Assembly: GCA_002714165.1 (NCBI GenBank)
Contig: PAWT01000007.1
Span: 33,005 to 47,787, forward strand
Source of the DNA: Acidobacteriota bacterium
GTDB taxonomy: Bacteria; Acidobacteriota; Vicinamibacteria; Vicinamibacterales; UBA823
Length of the DNA: 14,783 nucleotides
Reading direction: 5' to 3'
Shown piece by piece: positions 1 to 6,539 of the stretch; the stretch's first letter is position 1, and each line of letters starts with the position of its first letter. The translations under genes and the position numbers were made by a program. Under the pieces are notes generated by a model. The model was not told the DNA's origin and did no database searches. It saw nothing but the letters and a program-made list of their open reading frames with translations.

Positions 1-2
1 TA

Positions 3-569
3 CTTTGTGTCGTGCAGTTCTTCATTGGATTCGTAGATCAGGGGTTCACTCAAAACGTAACACCATTTCTTGTGAGAGACCTAAATTTCACATTGTATGC
101 GGTGGCTTCCACCGTGAGTTTGTCGTTCGTCTTGGGCTTTTCGTCAAAGATCTTTTTCGGTTGGTTCTTCGACCGGTATTCACTCAAAGGGATTTCCTTC
201 TGCTACGTGATGATCGCGTTCTACATCTCACTCGCCTTCGGAATACAGGGACTGGTCACCCTGATCATCTTCCAGCTAGCACGGGGATTTGCGCACGGGG
301 GCGTTCTGATGGAAGAACCAGTGGTCGCGAAACACACTTTTGGTCCGGGTCATCTGGGAAAAATTCTCGGAACGTTTAGCTCCATAACAGCGCTTGGCTT
401 AATGCTTGGTCCGATCACGGTCGGTTGGTGGTATGGACAGGCTGGTGGCACATATTATCCAGCTTTCTTGACCTTAGTCGGCATCATGCTTGCCTGCGCA
501 GCAGCCATGTTCTTGATTAAACCGGTGTACCGCCTGCAACAATTGGCGGCGAAAGATTCGCCAACGTAG
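3..569 (+). CDS. MFS transporter, C-terminal half (5' end outside window)
   Basis: This is a partial major facilitator superfamily permease of the inner membrane. The reading frame is open from the left edge, so the GTG at 12 is not a trustworthy start and the N-terminal half lies outside the window. About 185 residues remain, with five to six hydrophobic helices, consistent with TM7-12. The short polar loop GWFFDRYSLKG matches the MFS motif-A-like loop (GxxxDRxGRR) between helices 8 and 9. A glycine-rich helix near LGLMLGPITVGWWYG is typical of late MFS helices. The substrate cannot be read from this fragment. It ends 12 bp from the stop of the convergent deacylase-like gene, so it is next to the catabolic operon and may supply it with an organic acid or conjugate, but that is inference. 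Confidence 0.85.
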   Translation, partial: LCVVQFFIGFVDQGFTQNVTPFLVRDLNFTLYAVASTVSLSFVLGFSSKIFFGWFFDRYSLKGISFCYVMIAFYISLAFGIQGLVTLIIFQLARGFAHGGVLMEEPVVAKHTFGPGHLGKILGTFSSITALGLMLGPITVGWWYGQAGGTYYPAFLTLVGIMLACAAAMFLIKPVYRLQQLAAKDSPT

Positions 570-581
570 TAGTTAACCGGA

Positions 582-2273
582 TTAGGAGCCGTCGACCGCT
601 GACCAGCCGGTCCAGCCAGGGCCACGAACCACGCGTCCAGGCGTTGCGCCGGTGTGCTCGCCGTCTCGCAGCACCTGTGTGCCGTTTACCCAGACATGCA
701 CCATACCTGTGGCATATTGGTGCGGGTCCTCGTAGGTCGCGTGATCTTGGATTTTGTCCGGGTCAAAAGCGACAACGTCTGCAAAGTAGCCCGCGGTAAG
801 TTGGCCCCGATCGCGGATCCGCAGGTTCCCGGCAGGCAGCGACGTCAGTTTACGGATAGCTTCTTCCAGGGAAATGATCCGTTCGTTGCGGACGTAGCGT
901 CCCAGTAGCCGCGCAAAATTGCCATACGCACGCGGATGCGTTGAGGAATTCAAAAAGATTCCTTCGGAGGCGTACGAGCCAGCATCCGAACAATAGCTAA
1001 CCCATGGCAGGCTAATTTGCCGAGCGACGTTCTCTTCCGACATCAAGAAGTAAACGACCTGCACACGGCTACCATCTTCAACGACCAGGTCCATCGCAGT
1101 ATCGGACACCGACGTTCCACGTCCCGCCGCTACCTCAGCCAGGGTCTGGCCGATGTATTCACGTAGACCAGGGTTCTTGAAACCGACTAGAAGTGTCCCC
1201 TCAGCACCAGCTGCCAGCAGTAGGTTCTCCCACTCGTTGGTCGGCGTCGTCATCTCCTGTCGCACGCGGTCGCGGATAACCGGATCCTGAAGCCGTTCGA
1301 CCCAAGCGTTGTAGCCACCTTCCTGCACCCATGGCGGCATTCCAGCATCCAAGCCGGTCGAACCGGCCGTGTAGGTGTACATGTTGGCGGTGATCTCGAG
1401 CCCCTCACTGCGCGCTGCTTCCACCCGCTCGATTACATCGCCAAGCTTGTCCCAGTTGGATTGGCCGGCGGCTTTCAGGTGATAAATCTCGGCTCGTATT
1501 CCACTTTCACGCGCGATTCTCAGTAGTTCATCAACTGACTCAAGCAGCGCGTTGCCTTCACTGCGCATATGCGAGATGTATAGCCCGCCGTACTCGGCAG
1601 CGACCTTCGTTAGCTCAATTAATTCGTCCGTCTGTGCGTAGAAGCCCGGCGAATAAATAAGCGATGAGCCGATGCCGATAGCACCTTCCTCCATTGCCTG
1701 CCGCACTAAGCCACGCATACGATCAAGCTCATCCGCAGTCGGCGGACGGTCCTCGTAACCAACCTCGTGAACTCGAAGTGTCGTGGCACCGACAAACGAT
1801 GCGATATTCGGCGATACTCCCTTACCCGCAAGGTGTTCGAGATAATCACCGAGCGTCGTCCATTCAACATCAAACCTAATGTCGCCTTGACTCGTTACCT
1901 CTAAGGTCTTCATCTGATCCGTCAAGGGACCGCCTGAAACACCCTCACCAAAAACTTCCAGGGTCACTCCCTGCCGGATGTCGCCCTGAGACCGGCCGTC
2001 TTCCAATAACGCCTCACCGGCCCAGCTCAGCATGTTGATAAAGCCAGGCGCGACCACAAGACCCGAGACATCCACCTCAATCACACCACGCGAATCGCTC
2101 AAATCACCAACAGCAGTGATCCGGTCGTCGTTAATCGCAAGATCGCCGACATAGCTGGGGGCCCCTATACCGTCAACGATTGTGCCGTTACGAAGAATTA
2201 GTTCGTATTCTGGTGGTGAGGTGCAGGCTCCAAGAATGACGAAGGCAACGATAGGCAGGCCAGACCGGAACAT
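582..2273 (-). CDS. D-aminoacylase-family amidohydrolase, lipoprotein, lacking HxH metal site
   Basis: This is an amidohydrolase-superfamily protein related to N-acyl-D-amino-acid deacylases (COG3653). The ORF can open at GTG 2288 (568 aa), but ATG 2273 (563 aa) is preferred because AGAGGA lies just before it. In numbering from the GTG, a hydrophobic stretch ends in lipobox LGAC with Cys22, so it is probably a lipoprotein facing the periplasm. An N-terminal composite beta domain (ILRNGTIVDGIG) is followed by the TIM barrel and a C-terminal return to the beta domain (GQLTAGYFADVVAFDP). Family ligands retained are His240 (ISHMRSEG), His270 (YHLKAAG) and Asp435 (YCSDAG). The canonical GFIDxHxH is replaced by GFINMLSW, and the GNCG cysteine region reads FGEG. 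Activity on N-acyl amino acids is therefore uncertain. It is the last gene of the minus-strand operon, 24 bp after the upstream stop. Confidence 0.85.
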   Translation of the reverse strand: MFRSGLPIVAFVILGACTSPPEYELILRNGTIVDGIGAPSYVGDLAINDDRITAVGDLSDSRGVIEVDVSGLVVAPGFINMLSWAGEALLEDGRSQGDIRQGVTLEVFGEGVSGGPLTDQMKTLEVTSQGDIRFDVEWTTLGDYLEHLAGKGVSPNIASFVGATTLRVHEVGYEDRPPTADELDRMRGLVRQAMEEGAIGIGSSLIYSPGFYAQTDELIELTKVAAEYGGLYISHMRSEGNALLESVDELLRIARESGIRAEIYHLKAAGQSNWDKLGDVIERVEAARSEGLEITANMYTYTAGSTGLDAGMPPWVQEGGYNAWVERLQDPVIRDRVRQEMTTPTNEWENLLLAAGAEGTLLVGFKNPGLREYIGQTLAEVAAGRGTSVSDTAMDLVVEDGSRVQVVYFLMSEENVARQISLPWVSYCSDAGSYASEGIFLNSSTHPRAYGNFARLLGRYVRNERIISLEEAIRKLTSLPAGNLRIRDRGQLTAGYFADVVAFDPDKIQDHATYEDPHQYATGMVHVWVNGTQVLRDGEHTGATPGRVVRGPGWTGWSAVDGS

Positions 2274-2297
2274 GAGTCCTCTCTTCACTTGTTGGTG

Positions 2298-3317
2298 TTA
2301 GCAGTCCTTCAACTTCAATAACTTAGCGGCATTAGCTCGATAGACCTTGTCGCGATCGGTATCGCTCAAATCGAGCCCGTCGATGATTTTAATTGTCTCT
2401 CTTATATACATCGGCCCCTTCTCGGGATCGAATGGCGAGTCGGAAGCGAAAACGACATGGTCGACACCGAAGAAGTCAAGACCACAAACTGTTGCCGCGC
2501 GGGCGCCGAAAACCGCTGTGTCGGCATAGAACATTCGGAAATAGTCAATTGGCCGTTTTTTCAGCCTTTCGAGTACCGCGGCCAAATTTTGACCCGACGT
2601 ACGACTACCTAGTTGGTCCCAGCCAGGTCCAACGCGACCCTCAAAGTACGGCACCATGCCTCCCATGTGATGCGTGATGATCTTAAGTGACGGGTAGTCG
2701 TCGAAGAGGCCTTCGAAAACGATTCTGGCCATAGCAGCGCTCGTCTCATACGGCCAGCCAAATGTCCACCAAATCTCGTACTTTGAACTCGTCTCAGTCA
2801 AGTAGTCCGTGAAGTTCGCTCCACGCGCTGGATGCACCCATATCGGCAGGTCATGCTCGACCATGGCGCTAAAGAGCGGTCGGATCTCAGGCGCAGTTAA
2901 TGGTTGTCCATTAACATTCGTGAACACCTGAACCCCACAGGCGCCGAGGTCATTAACGGCGCGGTGGGCTTCGGCCACAATCTCGTCGGGTGCATTCATC
3001 GCGAGGGAAGCAACGAACCCTGGAAAGCGATCGGGGTATCGGCGTACCAGGTCAGCCATCCCGTCGTTAGCAGCCTGAGCCAGTTGAACCGAGACCTCCG
3101 GACCACCCAACACTTCAAGTGGTGGTGAGGCAAGGGAAAGGATTTGTCGGTAGTCGGGACCGAACTGATCCATCACGCGAAATCGCTCATCGAGGTCCAC
3201 CAGCATCGGAATGCCCCTGACCCGTTGCCCGATATCTTTGAAATCACCAGCGACTTGCATCATTAGCTTATGAAATGGTTCGGGAAAGATATGATTAAAG
3301 ATGTCTATTTTCTGCAT
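2298..3317 (-). CDS. COG2159 amidohydrolase (ACMSD / decarboxylase-like)
   Basis: The 339-aa protein belongs to the Amidohydro_2 family. That family includes ACMSD, gamma-resorcylate and 5-carboxyvanillate decarboxylases and LigJ-type hydratases. Visible landmarks are the N-terminal IDIFNHIFP (F7, H9), WVHPARG (H162), ITHHMGGMVPYFEGR (H216/H217) and FASDSPFDP (D293) on the last barrel strand. The first His of the usual HxH is Phe7, while the second His, the strand-5 and strand-6 histidines and the Asp are kept. The IFNH form also occurs in some family members as I recall. No signal peptide is seen, so it should be cytoplasmic. It starts 27 bp after the upstream aldolase gene, with a modest GGAA before ATG, and its stop lies 24 bp from the preferred start of the lipoprotein gene. 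A decarboxylase or hydrolase acting on a carboxylated ring or oxo-acid is likely; the substrate is not predictable. Confidence 0.85.
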   Translation of the reverse strand: MQKIDIFNHIFPEPFHKLMMQVAGDFKDIGQRVRGIPMLVDLDERFRVMDQFGPDYRQILSLASPPLEVLGGPEVSVQLAQAANDGMADLVRRYPDRFPGFVASLAMNAPDEIVAEAHRAVNDLGACGVQVFTNVNGQPLTAPEIRPLFSAMVEHDLPIWVHPARGANFTDYLTETSSKYEIWWTFGWPYETSAAMARIVFEGLFDDYPSLKIITHHMGGMVPYFEGRVGPGWDQLGSRTSGQNLAAVLERLKKRPIDYFRMFYADTAVFGARAATVCGLDFFGVDHVVFASDSPFDPEKGPMYIRETIKIIDGLDLSDTDRDKVYRANAAKLLKLKDC

Positions 3318-3344
3318 AGTTTTTTCCGACCTAGTGTGATTTTG

Positions 3345-3980
3345 TTACTTCCAGCCGTAGACCTCTAGTGTGGTACGCCCTTGCCGAAGGGTGGCTGTGA
3401 TCGCAGCCTCTTTTTTCTCCCTCGCCCGCGCCGCAGCAAGAACTTCCTGTATTGAGTCACGGGCAAGAACGACCACGCCGTCGGCATCCCCAACAACTAG
3501 GTCTCCAGAGGTGACCGTAATATCACCTACCACGATTGGTTGACCCACATGTCCAGCAACATCAGCCACTTTGGTCGTACCGCGAATTGCCCGGCCGCAC
3601 GCAAAGACCGGAAAGCCCGAAGTGGCAAGCTCGTCACCATCTCGCACACAGCCTTCAATGACCAGGCCCCCGAGCCCACTAGCGAGCGAGGCTGCCGTCA
3701 TAATTCCACCCCAGTAACCAAACTCGTGAGCTCCACCGACGGTCACCACTAGGACCTCGCCCGACCGGGCTTGGGCGATCGCCCGGTGCAGCCAGAGATT
3801 GTCTCCCGGCGCTCCCTGAACGGTGAGCGCGGGACCACACACTCGCATCGAGTCCACCAGGGGTTTGATTACGTGTGGGAGCGCACCGGTTTGTCCTGCA
3901 GCTTCGTGGAGTGTCGCTGAAGAGAAAACCGCTGCTTCCGCGACCAAGGCACCGTCCACTTGCTCTTCGCGACCGTTCAT
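3345..3980 (-). CDS. RraA-family HMG/CHA-type aldolase or oxaloacetate decarboxylase (paralogue 1)
   Basis: This is a 211-aa single-domain RraA-fold protein, full length for the family. The metal and substrate site is visible as FGYWGGIMTAAS followed by IEGCVRDGDE. Gly92 and Arg113-Asp114 are spaced 20 residues apart and followed after two residues by Glu117, giving G-x20-R-D-x2-E. As I recall, this signature occurs in Thermus and yeast RraA-like proteins that have HMG aldolase and oxaloacetate decarboxylase activity, whereas E. coli RraA lacks the trailing acid. The likely reaction is Mg/Mn-dependent retro-aldol release of pyruvate from a 4-hydroxy-2-oxo acid, or decarboxylation of oxaloacetate. 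The GDLVVGDADGVVVL strand near 159-172 is the conserved C-terminal family block. It begins 2 bp after the preceding paralogue's stop, indicating translational coupling. A role as an RNase E regulator is unlikely in this catabolic setting. Confidence 0.87.
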   Translation of the reverse strand: MNGREEQVDGALVAEAAVFSSATLHEAAGQTGALPHVIKPLVDSMRVCGPALTVQGAPGDNLWLHRAIAQARSGEVLVVTVGGAHEFGYWGGIMTAASLASGLGGLVIEGCVRDGDELATSGFPVFACGRAIRGTTKVADVAGHVGQPIVVGDITVTSGDLVVGDADGVVVLARDSIQEVLAAARAREKKEAAITATLRQGRTTLEVYGWK

Positions 3981-3982
3981 AA

Positions 3983-4651
3983 CTAGGTGGCCTTTCGACG
4001 CTGGAGCTCGAAATATTTGAACTGTTTCCGAGCTTCGTCAAGACGCATGCCGTTCTCAACCGCTGCCCGGATCCGGTCCTCGGCCTCTTCGATCTCTTTC
4101 GCCAGAGCGACGACTTCAGCCTCCCGCGACCGCGGCACCGCAACTACACCGTCGGCATCACCGAGAAGCAAATCGCCAGGAGACACTTTTGTACCACCGA
4201 TCAAGACCGGCACGTCCATCGCATCAAGCTGTACGCGATCCTTGCCAGTACGCATCGACCAACCCCGACTAAATATTGGGTACTGCAACTCAAGACTCAG
4301 CGAGATATCGCGACAATGTCCGTCGATGACACTGCCACCGACTCGGCGTCGATGCGCAACAAACGTCAGGATATCGCCCCAAACTGTCATGTCTGGACGT
4401 CCGGCGTTGTCGATAACCACCACCTCACCCTCGGGTACGTCGTCGATGTAATCACCGACCGAGCCGGGTTCGCCAACGACAGGCACAGTTCGCATTGTGA
4501 ACGCGCGACCACATAACCGAAACTCTGGCGCAAGAGGCTTAATTCCCAGGCACTGACTACCGATGCCCAACCGGTCGAGCGCGTCGCTTACCGTCGTTGC
4601 CGAAAGGTTCTTCAATTCCGATAACACAGAATCCATACTCCCCACCTTCAT
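3983..4651 (-). CDS. RraA-family HMG/CHA aldolase, D-x20-R-D type (paralogue 2)
   Basis: This is a 222-aa RraA-family protein and the paralogue closest in motif to proven HMG/CHA aldolases (LigK/GalC/ProA type). Asp93 in TVWGDIL and Arg114-Asp115 in DGHCRD are exactly 20 residues apart, the D-x20-R-D signature known for the Pseudomonas enzyme. It lacks the extra acid two residues later that the other two paralogues have. The predicted reaction is class II cleavage of 4-carboxy-4-hydroxy-2-oxoadipate to pyruvate plus oxaloacetate, or of HMG to two pyruvates. The N-terminus SATTVSDALDRLGI is the usual first helix. ATG 4651 overlaps the upstream stop as ATGA. ATG 4636 (residue 6) is an alternative, preceded by AAGGTGGGG. 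The C-terminal basic tail (FKYFELQRRKAT) is a little longer than in paralogue 1. Confidence 0.88.
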   Translation of the reverse strand: MKVGSMDSVLSELKNLSATTVSDALDRLGIGSQCLGIKPLAPEFRLCGRAFTMRTVPVVGEPGSVGDYIDDVPEGEVVVIDNAGRPDMTVWGDILTFVAHRRRVGGSVIDGHCRDISLSLELQYPIFSRGWSMRTGKDRVQLDAMDVPVLIGGTKVSPGDLLLGDADGVVAVPRSREAEVVALAKEIEEAEDRIRAAVENGMRLDEARKQFKYFELQRRKAT

Positions 4652-5319
4652 TCGCTCGACCGCCGTCGATCGAGCATGGACTCGTAGTTACCATCCATGA
4701 CACGACTGACCGGTGTACCGGTTCGCACTGCAGTTGTTAACCTTGCTTCGCGCGCGGCGATCGACTCAGCGATTTCTAAAACTTCCGAACTTTGGGCAGC
4801 GTCGACGAATACCACTCCACTTCCGTCTGCAATTACGAGATCGCCGGGCTTTACATCAACGCCGCCAACCACAATTGGTTCATTCCACATATGCTCGGTC
4901 ACACGTCCACGTGCCGTGCGCGGAACCACCGAGCGCGCAAATACCGGGTAGTTAAGATCCCGACTATCGTCAACGTCACGTACTGCTCCGTCTACAATGG
5001 TGCCTGAGATACCACGCTGACTGGCGGCCGTTGACAGTAATCCACCCCAGCCGGCAGCATCCTGACGGCTGTGATGCTCAACAACAATTACATCATTAGA
5101 GGTGCCGGCCTCAATGGCAGCACTGCACAGATGGCGACTCGCCACAACCTCACCAGCCGGGCCCAGCTTAACCGGTATGACTCGGCCCACGATTCGGCGC
5201 TCCGCGGAGACCCGCTGGATTCCAATAACCGCGCCCGGTAGACCCAATTGGTCCAGCGCATCAGAGACCGCACAGGTGTCCAAAGAGCGAAGACGGACCA
5301 CCTCAGCGTCAGACGGCAT
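4648..5319 (-). CDS. RraA-family aldolase/decarboxylase (paralogue 3, first gene of operon)
   Basis: This is the third tandem RraA-fold protein, 223 aa from ATG 5319. The frame stays open upstream to 5472, but that extension crosses the divergent promoter region and is unlike the family. The chosen ATG follows an AGGAGGAG purine run at 5331-5338, although the spacing of about 12-13 nt is long. The site residues are Gly93 (AGWGGLL) and Arg114-Asp115 (DGAVRD), then Asp118 after two residues, giving G-x20-R-D-x2-D. This is the same subtype as paralogue 1 and differs from paralogue 2. The family block GDLVIADGSGVVFVD is at 159-173. Aldolase or oxaloacetate decarboxylase activity on a pyruvate-type acid is likely. 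It opens the five-gene minus operon and diverges from the LigJ-like hydratase gene across 170 bp. Its stop overlaps the next start by 4 bp. Confidence 0.86.
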   Translation of the reverse strand: MPSDAEVVRLRSLDTCAVSDALDQLGLPGAVIGIQRVSAERRIVGRVIPVKLGPAGEVVASRHLCSAAIEAGTSNDVIVVEHHSRQDAAGWGGLLSTAASQRGISGTIVDGAVRDVDDSRDLNYPVFARSVVPRTARGRVTEHMWNEPIVVGGVDVKPGDLVIADGSGVVFVDAAQSSEVLEIAESIAAREARLTTAVRTGTPVSRVMDGNYESMLDRRRSSE

Positions 5320-5340
5320 AATAGAGCTTTCTCCTCCTAA

Positions 5341-5371
5341 AACAGCCGACACCGGCCCGTGCCAGGCTGTT
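5341..5371. repeat. inverted repeat AACAGCC-N17-GGCTGTT (operator or leader hairpin)
   Basis: The arms AACAGCC (5341-5347) and GGCTGTT (5365-5371) are perfectly complementary, with a nested CAC...GTG pairing between them. On the minus strand the structure is followed by TTTT and then the AGGAGGAG ribosome binding site of the first aldolase gene. It could therefore be a leader hairpin or weak attenuator. On the plus strand it centres about 66 bp before the predicted start, where activators of the LysR type often bind. The sequence alone cannot choose between these roles. Confidence 0.5.
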
Positions 5372-5397
5372 AATAGATCATTCTCTCTTGACAGCAA
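5370..5397 (-). promoter_or_regulatory. possible weak promoter for aldolase operon
   Basis: Read on the minus strand, TTGCTG (5397-5392) and TATTAA (5375-5370) are 16 bp apart, with three and four consensus matches. The -35 overlaps the plus-strand -35, so the two promoters would compete for polymerase. If used, the start would fall near 5363, inside the inverted repeat. The match is weak and may be chance. Confidence 0.2.
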
Positions 5398-5415
5398 CAA
5401 TTTTTCACATAAATT
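5388..5415 (+). promoter_or_regulatory. predicted sigma70-type promoter for hydratase-transporter operon
   Basis: A perfect TTGACA at 5388-5393 is followed after 16 bp by TAAATT at 5410-5415 (four of six to TATAAT). Transcription would begin near 5422 and give a leader of roughly 68 nt before the ATG at 5490. This also argues against using the TTG at 5388 as the protein start, because that codon is part of the -35 element. Confidence 0.55.
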
Positions 5416-5489
5416 ATCCGCTGGGTGCAGGCTGGCCGCCCCGGGCTTCTCCAGCAGTTCCACTACAGCCAATGGATCGGAGTCGAATT

Positions 5490-6497
5490 ATGAGAGTTAT
5501 CGATACACACGCGCATGTCACCGCTCCGCAGGAGCTTTATGCGTACAAGGCCGGCCTACTCGCACATCGCGGCGCCCACGGACGCGGGAGAATCAGCGTG
5601 TCTGATGAACAGATTCTCGCTGCACTAAATGCGCCGACATTTCGTACCGTGTCTCATCTCGAACAGTTGAAGCAGGTCGGCACCGACATGCAACTTGTCT
5701 CTCCGCGACCGTACACGATGATGCACAGTGAGAAACCCGAAAAACTTGTTCGGTGGTACATCGAAGAAACCAACAACATCATCCACCGACAGTGCGAACT
5801 CTTGCCTGACACTTTCCGGGGCGTCGCTGGGTTACCGCAGAACATGGGCGTGGGTGTGGAAAACTCGCTGAGCGAGCTGGAGCGTTGCGTCAAAGAACTA
5901 GGTTTCGTCGGTTGCTTGATCAACCCTGACCCCAACGAAGGGCAGGGACCGACCCCTCCTGGTCTCGGTGACGAATATTGGTATCCGCTCTACGCCAAGC
6001 TCGTCGAGTTGGATGTCCCAGCACTCGTACATTCTGCCGGTTGCCGGAGTCCGCGTGAACCGTACTCGCTACACTTCATCAACGAAGAGAGCATCGCGAT
6101 TGTCTCGTTGCTCAGTTCGACCGTATTCGATGATTTTCCCAAGCTGAGGCTAATCGTCTCACACGGAGGTGGCGCCATTCCTTATCAGATTGGCCGATAC
6201 CGAGCGATGTGGTCGAGACGCAAGAGCGTCGCTTTTGAAGATGAGCTTCGTAAACTCTATTTCGACACGTGTCTGTACACGCAGGAATCACTCGATCTGC
6301 TCTTCAAATGGGTCGGACCGGACCGGTGCATGTTCGGCTCAGAGAAACCTGGAATTGGTACAGCTAAAGATCCGAAAACAGGTGAATGGATTGACGATGT
6401 GAAGAAGAAGATCGACGCAATTGACTGGCTGAGTGAGTCCGATCGGCAACGGATTTTTGAAGGCACTGCCACTGAGGTCTACAAGCTGAAGTTCTAA
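5490..6497 (+). CDS. ligJ-like: LigJ-like 4-oxalomesaconate hydratase (Amidohydro_2 family)
   Basis: The 335-aa protein resembles LigJ, which hydrates 4-oxalomesaconate to 4-carboxy-4-hydroxy-2-oxoadipate in the protocatechuate/gallate 4,5-cleavage pathway. The N-terminus shows the intact DTHAHV metal motif (H7, H9). This is followed by LLAHRGAHGRG, GTDMQLVSPRPY, the strand-5 LVHSAG (H181), YSLHFINEESIA, VSHGGGAIPYQIGR (H225) and FGSEKPG. The last has Glu285 where most family members have Asp, and as I recall LigJ also uses a glutamate there as zinc ligand. Length and landmark spacing agree with LigJ. ATG 5490 is chosen because GGAG lies 7 nt upstream and the N-terminus then begins with the family pattern. 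It diverges from three HMG/CHA-aldolase-family genes, the enzymes that would act on its product. No dioxygenase is present, so the physiological substrate may differ. Confidence 0.85.
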   Translation: MRVIDTHAHVTAPQELYAYKAGLLAHRGAHGRGRISVSDEQILAALNAPTFRTVSHLEQLKQVGTDMQLVSPRPYTMMHSEKPEKLVRWYIEETNNIIHRQCELLPDTFRGVAGLPQNMGVGVENSLSELERCVKELGFVGCLINPDPNEGQGPTPPGLGDEYWYPLYAKLVELDVPALVHSAGCRSPREPYSLHFINEESIAIVSLLSSTVFDDFPKLRLIVSHGGGAIPYQIGRYRAMWSRRKSVAFEDELRKLYFDTCLYTQESLDLLFKWVGPDRCMFGSEKPGIGTAKDPKTGEWIDDVKKKIDAIDWLSESDRQRIFEGTATEVYKLKF

Positions 6498-6539
6498 ACC
6501 GAAGGCGCGTAGGACCTCAGTCGCCGATTTTTAACTACT

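Larger units (their letters stand above)
5317..5489. promoter_or_regulatory. divergent control region between aldolase operon and hydratase operon
   Basis: The 170 bp between the two chosen starts is the only intergenic space that can drive both arms of the catabolic cluster. It contains a strong plus-strand promoter match, a weaker minus-strand match whose -35 overlaps it, and a 7-bp inverted repeat between them and the minus-strand ribosome binding site. No regulator gene lies next to it in this window, so the controlling protein would have to be encoded elsewhere. Confidence 0.6.

Noticed and set aside
5..379. 124-aa plus-strand ORF overlapping the MFS gene
   Set aside because: Arg/His-rich out-of-frame translation; the frame from position 3 gives clear MFS transmembrane helices.
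3679..4451. Overlapping 154-aa ORFs on both strands across paralogues 1 and 2
   Set aside because: Arg/Ser-rich shadow translations without domain features; RraA frames explain the region fully.
3345..5319. RNase E activity regulators (true RraA function)
   Set aside because: All three have catalytic metal signatures and sit in a catabolic operon next to a LigJ-like hydratase; E. coli RraA, as I recall, lacks the needed acid.
5320..5472. 51-residue N-terminal extension of aldolase paralogue 3
   Set aside because: It runs through the divergent promoter region, and RraA proteins normally begin near the ATG at 5319, which follows AGGAGGAG.
5388..5489. 34-residue N-terminal extension of the LigJ-like protein from a TTG at 5388
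   Set aside because: That TTG is part of the TTGACA -35 box, the extension is unlike the family, and ATG 5490 has GGAG at proper distance.
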